64,000 bases of DNA from DATJPD01 sp036394195 (GTDB taxonomy: Bacteria; Pseudomonadota; Alphaproteobacteria; CACIAM-22H2). A model generated the notes under the pieces. The model did not search any database, was not told the DNA's origin, and was given only the letters and a program-made list of their open reading frames with translations. Of the stretch, positions 47,011 through 55,207 are shown piece by piece; the stretch's first letter is position 1; each line of letters opens with the position of its first letter. The stretch spans positions 24,767-88,766 of the forward strand of contig DASWFO010000062.1 of assembly GCA_036394195.1 (NCBI GenBank), written 5' to 3'. The position numbers and the translations under genes are program-made.

Positions 47011-48423
47011 GTGACTCGCTCCGACGCCATTCTCCTTGCCAGCCGATACTTCGATGAGGGCGGGTTTGCCGCCGATCTCGCACGGCGCGTCGCGATTCCC
47101 ACCGAAAGCCAGAATCGCGACCGGGCCGACGCGCTCGCCGCCTATGTCGAGGGTGAGCTCAAAGAGACGCTGGGCGGCCTCGGCTTCGCCTGCCGGACGC
47201 TGACGGAAGCCCGGGCCCTTGGCCCGTTCCTGTACGCCGAGCGGATCGAAGACCCCGGTCTGGTCACGGTGTTCTCCTATGGCCATGGGGACGTGATCCG
47301 CGGTCAGGACGCGCAATGGTCGCAAGGGTTGTCACCGTGGCGGCTGACCGCCGACGGCGACCGTCTCTACGGCCGCGGCACCGCCGACAACAAGGGCCAG
47401 CACAGCGTGAATCTCGGCGCGCTCGCCGCGGTGCTGAAGGCGCGCGGCCAGCTCGGATTCAATCTCAAGCTCCTCATCGAGACGGGTGAGGAAATGGGCT
47501 CGCCCGGCTTGCGCGAGCTGTGCGAGCGGCACAAATCCGAATTCAAGGCCGACGTGCTGATCGCCTCCGACGGTCCGCGCCTCTCGGCCGACCGCCCGAC
47601 CCTGTTTCTCGGCTCGCGCGGCGGGGTCGCCTTCGACCTGACCGTCGACCTGCGCGCGGGCGCGCATCACTCCGGCAACTGGGGCGGCTTGCTGGCCAAT
47701 CCGGGAATCATTCTCGCCCACGCCCTGGCGACAATCACCGGCCCAACCGGGCAGATCCGCATCCCCGAATGGGTGCCATCGGAGATTCCGGCGCCGGTGC
47801 GCAAGGCGCTCGCCGATTGCATGGTGGACGGCGGCCCCGACGGGCCGTCGATCGATCCCGGCTGGGGCGAGCCGAACCTGACTCCGGCCGAGCGGGTGTT
47901 CGGCTGGTGCAGCTTCGAAATCCTCGCCTTCCGCACCGGCAACCCCGATCAGCCGGTCAACGCCATTCCGCCCAAGGCGACGGCACGCTGCCAGCTTCGC
48001 ACCGTCGTCGGGATCGATGCCGACCAGGTGCTGCCGGCGCTGCGGCGTCATCTCGATCGGCACGGCTTTCCGATGGTCAAGCTGGCGCCGGCCCGCGACG
48101 ATTTCTTCCGCGCCACGCGGCTCGACCCTGAGCATCCTTGGGTCCAGTGGGCGGCGCGCTCGGTGACCGCGACCACCGGCCGCAAGCCGGCCATCCTGCC
48201 CAATCTCGGCGGCTCGCTGCCCAACGACATCTTCAGCGAGATCCTCGCCTTGCCGACGGTGTGGGTGCCGCACTCCTACCCCTCCTGCTCGCAGCATGCG
48301 CCGGATGAGCACATGCTCGCCCCGGTCGCCCGCGAGGGCTTGCAGATCATGGCCGGCCTGTTCTGGGACCTCGGCGAGCCGGGCACGCCGCGCCAGCGTC
48401 CGGCGGACAACGCCGCCGCGTGA
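47011..48423 (+). CDS. M20-family peptidase/deacylase
   Basis: A 470-residue metallohydrolase from GTG 47011. Zinc and catalytic residues fit M20: FSYGHGDVIRG, RGTADNKGQH, ETGEEMGSPGL, ASDGPR and the C-terminal His in CSQHAPDEHM. Between them is the lid domain (GGVAFDLTVDLRAGAHHSGN). M20 proteins may hydrolyse dipeptides, N-acyl amino acids or succinyl-diaminopimelate; the substrate here is unknown. It starts 16 bases after the pentapeptide gene and overlaps the frame of the next gene. Confidence 0.85.
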   Translation: MTRSDAILLASRYFDEGGFAADLARRVAIPTESQNRDRADALAAYVEGELKETLGGLGFACRTLTEARALGPFLYAERIEDPGLVTVFSYGHGDVIRGQDAQWSQGLSPWRLTADGDRLYGRGTADNKGQHSVNLGALAAVLKARGQLGFNLKLLIETGEEMGSPGLRELCERHKSEFKADVLIASDGPRLSADRPTLFLGSRGGVAFDLTVDLRAGAHHSGNWGGLLANPGIILAHALATITGPTGQIRIPEWVPSEIPAPVRKALADCMVDGGPDGPSIDPGWGEPNLTPAERVFGWCSFEILAFRTGNPDQPVNAIPPKATARCQLRTVVGIDADQVLPALRRHLDRHGFPMVKLAPARDDFFRATRLDPEHPWVQWAARSVTATTGRKPAILPNLGGSLPNDIFSEILALPTVWVPHSYPSCSQHAPDEHMLAPVAREGLQIMAGLFWDLGEPGTPRQRPADNAAA

Positions 48424-48434
48424 GGGAGACAATC

Positions 48435-50006
48435 ATGGATCGACGCGAGTTCATGAAGGTCGGCATCGGCGCCGGGACGATGGCCCTGTCGCCGATGGCG
48501 AGGGCGGCGGCCGCCGACAAGGCATGGCATGCCGGCCCGGTCGAACATCTCCTGCCGACGGTCAACGACCGCCGGCTGCTGCTGAAAGTCTCGCTCAGCC
48601 GGCCGGAGCGCGCCGTGTCGCTCGTCATCGGCGATCGGCGCGTCGCCGGACGCCGCACCGACAGCGACGGCTTCAATTGGGGCTTCGACGCGACGGCTCT
48701 GCAGCCGAGCCACGCCTACACGCTGACGCTGGTCGACGCCGCCGGCCGCGCACTCTGCGATTCATGGCCGATCCGGACATTCCCGGCGCCGCAGGACGCG
48801 CCGCAAAAGCTGCGCCTTGCCATCTATACCTGCGCCGGCGGCCACGATCTTCTCGGGCTTTTCGTGCCCATGACGACGCGCGTGCGTCTGTTGCAGCGGG
48901 CCCTCTCGTTCCAGCCCGACGCCGTCATTGCCAACGGCGACCACATCTACTGGGACCAGCGGACGGTCAGGGCACGGCAGTCGGGGGCCTCGCCGCGCGC
49001 CGAGGCCTACGCGGGACGATTCGATCGCGTGGCTCCGGTCCTGGGCAGCCCGAACGAAGCGGTGCTGAAACGCGCGGTCGGCCCGCAGATCGCGCCGCTC
49101 TACGGCACGCACTGCCGCTCCACGCCGGTCTTCTTCGTCCAGGACGACCACGACTATTTCGAGAACGACGAAGCCGACGACCGCTTCGTGAGCTTCCCGC
49201 CCGATCCCTTCATGTTGGCGGCGGCGCGGGCCTCGCAGAGCCTTTATTATCCGGAGTTCCTGCCCGACCCCAACCGGCCGCTCGGCCTCGCCTCGGCGTC
49301 GGCGAATGACCGGCCCGCTGGAATTTCGGAATCGTTCGGGACGCTGCGCTACGGCCGCCTCGCCGAGATCCTGATGTACGACTGCCGGCGGTTCATGACG
49401 CTGAAAGGACAGAGCGCCACGTTCGTTCCGCCGGAGACGGAAACCTGGCTGAAGGCGCGCATGGCCTCGGGCGACACCGGCCATGTCATCAACATCCCGT
49501 CGACGCCGCCGGGCTGGAGTGCCGGCAAGTGGGGCGAGTGGTACGGCGATCTCGAGGCCAACGGCGGCCTGACCACCACCAAGCCCAAGCCCTACTGGCA
49601 GCCGGGCTGGCGCCAGCAGCATGACCGCCTGCTGCAGGCGGCGTCCGCCATGAAGGGCCGCATCCCGCTGTTCATCAGCGGCGATCTGCACGCCATCGGC
49701 GAGACGCGCATCCGCCGGACCGGCGATGTCGACCTCGCGGCCAATCCCGTCGTGTCTATTCTATCCGGCCCGATCGGCACCGACAATTACGGCTGGCCGT
49801 CTTTTTTCCGGCGGATGAGCCCGCAGACGCCGGCGGGGCTCGCTGTCGACGAGCTGCAGCCGGCCATCGAGGAAAACGGCTTCCTGATCGTCGACCTCAC
49901 GCCGGAAACGATCACGGCGCGGTTCTTCAAGTGGCGCCACGAGAGCCCGGATGTGATCGCCGGGCTTGAGCCGTTCCGCACGACCGTGTTGCGCCGCAAC
50001 GCCTGA
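48435..50006 (+). CDS. Tat-exported PhoD-like alkaline phosphatase/phosphodiesterase
   Basis: A 523-residue protein with a Tat signal (DRREFMKVGIGAGTMALSP). The metallophosphatase motifs are ANGDHIYWDQ, FFVQDDHDYFEND and FISGDLHAIGE, and the N-terminal half has the fibronectin-like PhoD_N domain. It probably releases phosphate from esters in the periplasm. The ATG at 48435 follows GAGGGAG; the M20 stop is just upstream. Confidence 0.87.
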   Translation: MDRREFMKVGIGAGTMALSPMARAAAADKAWHAGPVEHLLPTVNDRRLLLKVSLSRPERAVSLVIGDRRVAGRRTDSDGFNWGFDATALQPSHAYTLTLVDAAGRALCDSWPIRTFPAPQDAPQKLRLAIYTCAGGHDLLGLFVPMTTRVRLLQRALSFQPDAVIANGDHIYWDQRTVRARQSGASPRAEAYAGRFDRVAPVLGSPNEAVLKRAVGPQIAPLYGTHCRSTPVFFVQDDHDYFENDEADDRFVSFPPDPFMLAAARASQSLYYPEFLPDPNRPLGLASASANDRPAGISESFGTLRYGRLAEILMYDCRRFMTLKGQSATFVPPETETWLKARMASGDTGHVINIPSTPPGWSAGKWGEWYGDLEANGGLTTTKPKPYWQPGWRQQHDRLLQAASAMKGRIPLFISGDLHAIGETRIRRTGDVDLAANPVVSILSGPIGTDNYGWPSFFRRMSPQTPAGLAVDELQPAIEENGFLIVDLTPETITARFFKWRHESPDVIAGLEPFRTTVLRRNA

Positions 50007-50021
50007 GCGGGCGCCCGCGGC

Positions 50022-51014
50022 TCAGCGCCAGACCGCGCCGACGATCATCGCCAGCACGACAGCGGCGTACAAGATCACGAATATCGGAAGCAGCCGGCGA
50101 TCGAGCTGGAGTGCTGCGGCCTCGCTCCCGGTTTCGGCGTAGGAGCGCGCGATGACCGCCGCGATGCCGACCAGGAATCCCGCGCCGAGCGTCACCAGAT
50201 GAATGCGGTCGATGAGGGTCGAGCCGAACGGCGCCTCGATGTTCCCGCTGTTGACGCGCATGCTGATCAGCGTGGTGAAGACCGTGGCGGCGGTCACCCC
50301 CATGCGTCCCGCGAAGATCGGCGGCAGGGTCGGGTTCATCCGGAAGGTCAGCGCCATGATCAGGAAGGCCACCACCGCGCCGATCGACAGGTCCACGAAC
50401 AGCGCAAGGCCGTGGCGCTGCAAATCGACGTTGAATATCAGGCGTGAGGACTGCACCGGCCCCGGATGCCGCAAATCTCCGAAGTTGGTCGGATAGGGAT
50501 GCTCCTCGGTCGCGACACTCCAGCCGGTCACCGACCAGCCGGTCAGCGAGACCGACTGCGCGATCCCCGAGCGCTCCCGGTCGGCAACGAACAGGAGCTC
50601 GGCGGTCGTTCCGAAGCTTTCCTCGATCACGATCTGCACCGTCTGCCGGTCAAACGGAAAGTGCGAGGTATCGAAGCGGTTGTTCACAGTCGCGCGGATG
50701 CGCTGCTGATCCCAGCGGCGGCTGCCCTGTTTCTCGGTGAGAATCGGCTCGGTCGTCTTGGCGGCTTCGTTGACGATGTACGCGGTCTCGAGGGGGGAGC
50801 GCGGGCGGGTCTCGCCGTCGACGACGGTCCAGATCCAGAAATCGACGGCCGCGGTGCCGGCGGCGAAATTCAGATTGTTGAGGCCGGTGAGAAAGACGCC
50901 GATGGTCACCTGTTCGGGTTCCGCCGCGGCGGCCCGGGGCGCGGTGAACGTCGCGACGATGGCGAGCACCACGGCGAGCACGCCCGCGACGTTCGCCGCC
51001 GGCCGGCGCGTCAC
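50022..51014 (-). CDS. Pentameric ligand-gated ion channel-like protein
   Basis: A 330-residue protein from GTG 51014. A signal peptide (about 1-31) precedes an extracellular beta domain (33-200) with FPFDRQTVQI (119-128), the Cys-loop signature without cysteines, and LTGW (157-160), which aligns by eye with YPFDSQT and FLTGWD of the proton-gated channel GLIC. Four hydrophobic helices follow at about 202-224, 236-254, 268-289 and 307-328. M2 is rich in Thr/Ser/Val. M1 lacks the usual proline. It overlaps the carbonic anhydrase stop as GTGA, implying coupled translation. Confidence 0.72.
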   Translation of the reverse strand: MTRRPAANVAGVLAVVLAIVATFTAPRAAAAEPEQVTIGVFLTGLNNLNFAAGTAAVDFWIWTVVDGETRPRSPLETAYIVNEAAKTTEPILTEKQGSRRWDQQRIRATVNNRFDTSHFPFDRQTVQIVIEESFGTTAELLFVADRERSGIAQSVSLTGWSVTGWSVATEEHPYPTNFGDLRHPGPVQSSRLIFNVDLQRHGLALFVDLSIGAVVAFLIMALTFRMNPTLPPIFAGRMGVTAATVFTTLISMRVNSGNIEAPFGSTLIDRIHLVTLGAGFLVGIAAVIARSYAETGSEAAALQLDRRLLPIFVILYAAVVLAMIVGAVWR

Positions 51015-51697
51015 TCCGTGCCTTTTTGAGTGACGAGACGCGGACCTTGGAACCCCTTGGCGGAGATCGGATCGATCTCGTCGGGCGATGAGATCGTCAC
51101 CCCGAGGTCGTGGATTCGGCCGTCGTCGATGCCGTAGATCCAGCCGTGCACGGCGACGTCCTGGCCGCGCCGCCACGCACGCTGCAGCATCGACGTGTTG
51201 CAGACGTGGCGGACCTGCTCGATGACGTTGATCTCGCAGAGCGCATCCACCTGAGTCTCTTTTGGGAGGACCTCGATCTGCTCGCGATATTGCTGGGCCA
51301 GCGCGCTCAGGCTGTACAGCCAGTTGTCGATGAGCCCGAGTTCGTGCCGCTTCAGGGACGCCTTCACGCCCCCGCAGCCGTAATGGCCGCAGACGATGAC
51401 GTGCCGCACGCGCAGCGCTTCGACCGCGTATTGGATGACCGCAAGGCAGTTGAAATCGACGTGCATCACCTGGTTGGCGACGTTCCGGTGAACGAACACC
51501 TCTCCGGGCATCACGTCGATGATCTCGTTCGCCGGCACGCGGCTGTCGGAGCAGCCGATCCACAGCACCTCCGGCGATTGCTGTTTGGCGAGTTTCTCGA
51601 AGAACCCGGGGCGCTTCTCCACGACACGCGCCGCCCACTTCCGGTTGTTCTCGAGCAACCGGCCGAGCGTTCGATCCTTATCGTCAGGCCCCGACAT
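51011..51697 (-). CDS. Beta-carbonic anhydrase
   Basis: Interconverts CO2 and bicarbonate. 228 residues from ATG 51697. Zinc ligands Cys49, His105 and Cys108 are in GCSDSRVPA and CGHYGCGG; the Asp51-Arg53 dyad is in place. The ATG at 51697 is preferred to an upstream TTG. The downstream gene, an ion-channel homologue, starts within its stop codon. Confidence 0.94.
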   Translation of the reverse strand: MSGPDDKDRTLGRLLENNRKWAARVVEKRPGFFEKLAKQQSPEVLWIGCSDSRVPANEIIDVMPGEVFVHRNVANQVMHVDFNCLAVIQYAVEALRVRHVIVCGHYGCGGVKASLKRHELGLIDNWLYSLSALAQQYREQIEVLPKETQVDALCEINVIEQVRHVCNTSMLQRAWRRGQDVAVHGWIYGIDDGRIHDLGVTISSPDEIDPISAKGFQGPRLVTQKGTE

Positions 51698-51747
51698 AGA
51701 GGAACCATCGCCCAGGCGTGGGCCCAATGCAACCGAAACGGCGGACG

Positions 51748-52689
51748 TCAGGCCACAGCGGTGATGTCGTCGATTTGTCTTATTTCGGCCAGCGTCAGCG
51801 TCCAGCCGGCGGCGTGGACATTCGCCTCAACCTGTTCCGGCTTGGTGGCGCCGGCGATCACGCTCGCCAAGGTCGGTCGCGACAGGAGCCAGGCGAAGGC
51901 GAGATCGAGCAGGCTGTGTCCGCGCGCGTCCGCGAACCCGCGCAGCTTCTCAACCTTCGCCCAGTTCGCGGCGGTCATATACTTGTCCGCGTGGTTCTGC
52001 ATATAGGAGAGGCGGGTCCCCTTCTCGGGCTTCTGGTCGCGCCGGTACTTGCCGCTCAGCAGACCGCTCGCCAGCGGGAAGAACGGCAAGAGGCCCATGC
52101 CGTACTTCTCGATGGTCGGTATCAGCTCGCGTTCGATGTCGCGCACCACCAAGCTGTATTCGTCCTGGCAGGAGACAAAGGCCGAGATCCCCAGCCGCTT
52201 TGAGGTCTCCTCCGCCTCGGCAACCTGCGCCGCCGGCAGGTTGGAGCAGCCGATGTAGCGGACCTTGCCCTGGCGGACCAGATCGTCGAGGGCGCGCAAG
52301 GTCTCCTCGATCGGCGTCGCCGGATCGGGCCTGTGCAGCTGATAGAGATCGATCCAGTCGGTGTTGAGACGCTTGAGGCTCGCCTCCACGGCCGAAACGA
52401 CGTAGCCGCGCGACGCGTCCAGCTTGCCGCCCTTCTGGATCGGCATGCCGAACTTGGTCGCCAGCACGATGTCCTTGCGGCGCGGCCCCAGGATCTTCCC
52501 GAGCGCCTTTTCCGACCCGCAATCTTCGCCGTAGACGTCGGCCGTGTCGAACAGCGTGATGCCGGCGTCGAGCGCCTTGTGAACGACCTGGCGCGATGCC
52601 TCGAGGTCGATCCGGCCGCCGAAGTTATTGCAACCGAGGCCGATGATCGAGACCGCCGGCCCCGCTTTGCCGAGCTTGCGCGTTTCCAT
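51748..52689 (-). CDS. Aldo/keto reductase (YajO/perakine-type)
   Basis: A 313-residue NADPH-dependent TIM-barrel reductase. The catalytic tetrad segments are DTADVYG (Asp, Tyr), ATKFGM (Lys) and YQLHRPD (His). The C-terminal cofactor part is VIAGATKPEQVEANV. The ATG at 52689 (METRKLGKAG) has GGAG at nine bases; a Met two codons earlier is possible. Its substrate is unknown. A composite repeat separates it from the DapA-like gene. Confidence 0.9.
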   Translation of the reverse strand: METRKLGKAGPAVSIIGLGCNNFGGRIDLEASRQVVHKALDAGITLFDTADVYGEDCGSEKALGKILGPRRKDIVLATKFGMPIQKGGKLDASRGYVVSAVEASLKRLNTDWIDLYQLHRPDPATPIEETLRALDDLVRQGKVRYIGCSNLPAAQVAEAEETSKRLGISAFVSCQDEYSLVVRDIERELIPTIEKYGMGLLPFFPLASGLLSGKYRRDQKPEKGTRLSYMQNHADKYMTAANWAKVEKLRGFADARGHSLLDLAFAWLLSRPTLASVIAGATKPEQVEANVHAAGWTLTLAEIRQIDDITAVA

Positions 52690-52701
52690 GTGCATTCACT
52701 C

Positions 52702-52813
52702 CGTCATCGCGAGCGGAGCGAAGCGATCCAGTGGCTGCCTTCTGGATTGCTTCATCGCCCGGGGATGCAGGGGGCTTCGCCCCTGCGAAAGATTTGGGCT
52801 CCTCGCAATGACG
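52702..52813. repeat. Composite inverted repeat, opposite orientation to 41592
   Basis: The outer arms start CGTCATCGCGAGC and end GCTCCTCGCAATGACG. The right arm contains the inner palindrome (GCAGGGGGCTTCGCCCCTGC, about 52767-52786) with the flanks CCCGGGGA and AAAGATTTGGG. The left arm lacks it. Confidence 0.7.
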
Positions 52814-52840
52814 ACTGGAACCAGACAGCCGAGCGAGAGC

Positions 52841-53761
52841 TTAGGCGATCTTGCGCGCCTCGGTCGAGAGGCCCGCGCGCTCGAGGACCGCGTCGAGCCG
52901 CTTGGCGAGCTCGGGCGTCGCCGGCACCATCGGCAGCCGGTGCTCCTCATTCGGCAGGATCCCGAGCCGCTTCATCATGTACTTGATCGGGATCGGGTTG
53001 GTGTCGAAGAACACCGACTGGTTGAGCTCGAACAGCTCGTAATGGAGCACCTTGGCGCCGGCGAGATCGCCCGCGGCGGTTTTCTCGTACAACGCCGCGA
53101 TCTTGCCGGGCGCCAGATTGCCGACCGCGTTCATCAACCCGCGGGCGCCGACCGCCAGCATCGGCAGCGACAGGTCCTCGAGGCCGACATGGACGCGGAA
53201 CTCGGGCCCGAGCCGCACCAGGAGCTCGGTGACGAAGGTGAGGTCGTTGACCGCGTGCTTGATGCCGACAAGGTTCGGCGCCTGGTCCACGATCTGCGCC
53301 ACCGTGTCGACCATGATGTTGACCGCGGCGCGGCCCGGGATGTGATAGATCATCACCGGCAGATCGGTGCGCTTGGCGAGATCGATGAAGTATTCCGCCA
53401 TGCCGCGCTGCGGTGGCCGGATGAAATACGGTGTCAGGATCAAGAGCGCGTCGGCGCCGGCCTTCTCGGCTGCTTTGCTCAGTGTCACGGTGTCGGCGTG
53501 GCTTTGCGAGCCGGTCGCGGCCACGACGGGCACCCGGCCGGAAGCGGTCTTCACCGCCACCTCGACCAGCTTGTTGCGTTCCTCGATGGTCAAGGTGGAG
53601 GGTTCGCTGGTCGTCCCGTTCACCAGGACGCCGTGCGAACCGCCGGCGATCTGGCGCTCCACCAGCCGCGCATAGGTCGCGTAGTCGACCTCGCCGTTCT
53701 TGAACGGCGTCACCAGCGGCGGGATCGAGCCGCAGAGATGGTTCGGCCTCAATGAAATCAT
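52841..53761 (-). CDS. DapA-family aldolase/dihydrodipicolinate synthase
   Basis: A 306-residue class I aldolase of the DHDPS/NAL family. The Schiff-base Lys is 168 (VGIKHA), the Tyr is 139 (MIYHIPGR), and the Thr-Thr pair is in NGTTSE. The family includes lysine-pathway DapA and catabolic aldolases; the surrounding catabolic genes make the latter possible, but sequence alone does not decide. The start at 53761 gives MISLRPNHLCG. A REP-like palindrome lies upstream. Confidence 0.85.
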   Translation of the reverse strand: MISLRPNHLCGSIPPLVTPFKNGEVDYATYARLVERQIAGGSHGVLVNGTTSEPSTLTIEERNKLVEVAVKTASGRVPVVAATGSQSHADTVTLSKAAEKAGADALLILTPYFIRPPQRGMAEYFIDLAKRTDLPVMIYHIPGRAAVNIMVDTVAQIVDQAPNLVGIKHAVNDLTFVTELLVRLGPEFRVHVGLEDLSLPMLAVGARGLMNAVGNLAPGKIAALYEKTAAGDLAGAKVLHYELFELNQSVFFDTNPIPIKYMMKRLGILPNEEHRLPMVPATPELAKRLDAVLERAGLSTEARKIA

Positions 53762-53792
53762 TTGTTCGATCCTATGTGGCGTTGTCGGTGTG

Positions 53793-53890
53793 CGTCATCC
53801 CGGGCAGGCGGCGCTGGCCGCGCGACCCGGGATCCATCTCGCCAGCGGAACGATGGATCCCGGCTCTCGCTACGCTCGGCCGGGATGACG
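53793..53890. repeat. REP-like inverted repeat
   Basis: An imperfect palindrome from GCGTCATCCCGGG to CCGGGATGACG with GATCCAT/ATGGATC inner arms. It lies between the DapA-like and bicupin genes and holds no gene. Confidence 0.55.
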
Positions 53891-53916
53891 TGCTGCGCGA
53901 AAGCTATGCCCTCGTG

Positions 53917-55002
53917 TCACCCGGCCTGGCGGTTGGTGCCGAAGCCTTCCTGCACGCCGAGCACGGCCATCGGCATCTTGAGGCTCTCCTGCCACAACAG
54001 CGATTCCATGGCGATGTTCAGCGGCTGGTCCTGCACCGTGAGCTCGTACACGTAGTCGTCGTACGAGGCGTGGTTGTGCACCGCCCAACCCGGCGCCGAC
54101 AGCATGAGGTCGCCGGCCTTCCACTCGTACACCTTGCCCTCGACGGTCGAGCGGCCGGTGCCGTGGAAGTAGTAGTTGATCGCCGCCGAGCTGTGCCGGT
54201 GCGGCCGATCGACGATTTTCGGCGGCCGGATGGTCATGGTCGCGAAGAACGACGGCGTGCAGCCATTGGTGCGGCCGGTCATCGGGTTGTAGAGCATGTA
54301 GAGGCGCCGGCCGACATAGTCCTTGCCCAGCGCTTCCAGCTTGTCGAGGTGGTGCTTCACCGTTTCCCACGGCCAGTGGAACGCCTTCGATTCGACGGCG
54401 GGGGGATTGATCAGCACCTCGTAGGGCATGAGCCAGGCGCCGTTGTCGAGCTTGACGGTGCCGAACGGCGACACGCGGCGCTTCTTGTCCTCGTCGGAGA
54501 GCTCCTCGTGCTTCACCGCCTGCACCGGCGGCGGACTCTCCTCGACGTAATGGACGTTCATCATCTCGAGCAACGGCGCGTTCGAGTAGGTGAGCCGCAC
54601 CAGCACGTCGTCGCCATCATTGCCGTGCCACACCGGCTGCATCGAGGGCGTGTTCCAGACGTCGTAGAGCTGCACGTCGAAACGATTGCCGCCGACGACC
54701 GAATGCCCCTTGCCGCGGATCACGAAATTCACCTGGGTCGAGTTCTGGCGGTACGGCACGGTGCGCTCGCCGGGCAGCAGCACATCCAGGGCCACGCCGA
54801 TCCCGGGGGCCAGCCCGGTCGACAGTTGGTTGGCGGGATGAGCGATCAACGACCGCCGGCAGCCATTGGCCGGCTTCGGCAGATTGGCGAGTCGCTCGAT
54901 CTCGGCATCGATCGTTTCCTTCGCGATCACCACCGCGGGCCACAGATCGATCTTGCTGGGCGCCTTCCCGGTCTGGTCGATGAACCGCACGCTGTCTGAC
55001 AT
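53917..55002 (-). CDS. Bicupin, gentisate-1,2-dioxygenase-like
   Basis: A 361-residue protein of two cupin domains. In the first, the ligand positions read YRQNSTQ (84-90) and PVWHGND, so the usual His pair is missing. In the second, PHRHSSAA (His268, His270) and WAVHNHA (His309, His311) look metal-binding. Classical gentisate dioxygenases bind Fe(II) in the N-terminal cupin, so this one is reversed. It is divergent from a two-subunit Rieske oxygenase, consistent with cleavage of its dihydroxy product. Substrate unproven. Confidence 0.72.
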   Translation of the reverse strand: MSDSVRFIDQTGKAPSKIDLWPAVVIAKETIDAEIERLANLPKPANGCRRSLIAHPANQLSTGLAPGIGVALDVLLPGERTVPYRQNSTQVNFVIRGKGHSVVGGNRFDVQLYDVWNTPSMQPVWHGNDGDDVLVRLTYSNAPLLEMMNVHYVEESPPPVQAVKHEELSDEDKKRRVSPFGTVKLDNGAWLMPYEVLINPPAVESKAFHWPWETVKHHLDKLEALGKDYVGRRLYMLYNPMTGRTNGCTPSFFATMTIRPPKIVDRPHRHSSAAINYYFHGTGRSTVEGKVYEWKAGDLMLSAPGWAVHNHASYDDYVYELTVQDQPLNIAMESLLWQESLKMPMAVLGVQEGFGTNRQAG

Positions 55003-55042
55003 GGTCGGGCTCCTGATTCCTCACCTAAAGAGGCGGCTATAG

Positions 55043-55056
55043 CTTAGCCTTCTAAG
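55043..55056. promoter_or_regulatory. Possible operator between bicupin and oxygenase genes
   Basis: Inverted repeat CTTAG-CCTT-CTAAG in the 205-bp divergent gap. Such TTAG-N4-CTAA symmetry could bind a dimeric regulator. No regulator gene is adjacent. Confidence 0.3.
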
Positions 55057-55207
55057 GATAAGGTAAGGCGGCCGCGGGACGTCGTCCACGGCATCTTTTT
55101 AAGCTGCCCAGCCAAATGGTTAGGGGAGCCATTGGATTGACTCGGCGGCCGGCGCGGACGAAGCTGGGCGCGCCCGCCACAAATTCCGTCAGGAAGAACG
55201 GATCATC

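Noticed and set aside
45273..47102. Minus-strand ORF of 609 codons opposite the large pentapeptide gene
   Set aside because: Its repeats are the antisense of the ADLxx units; the plus strand gives a regular pentapeptide protein with proper caps.
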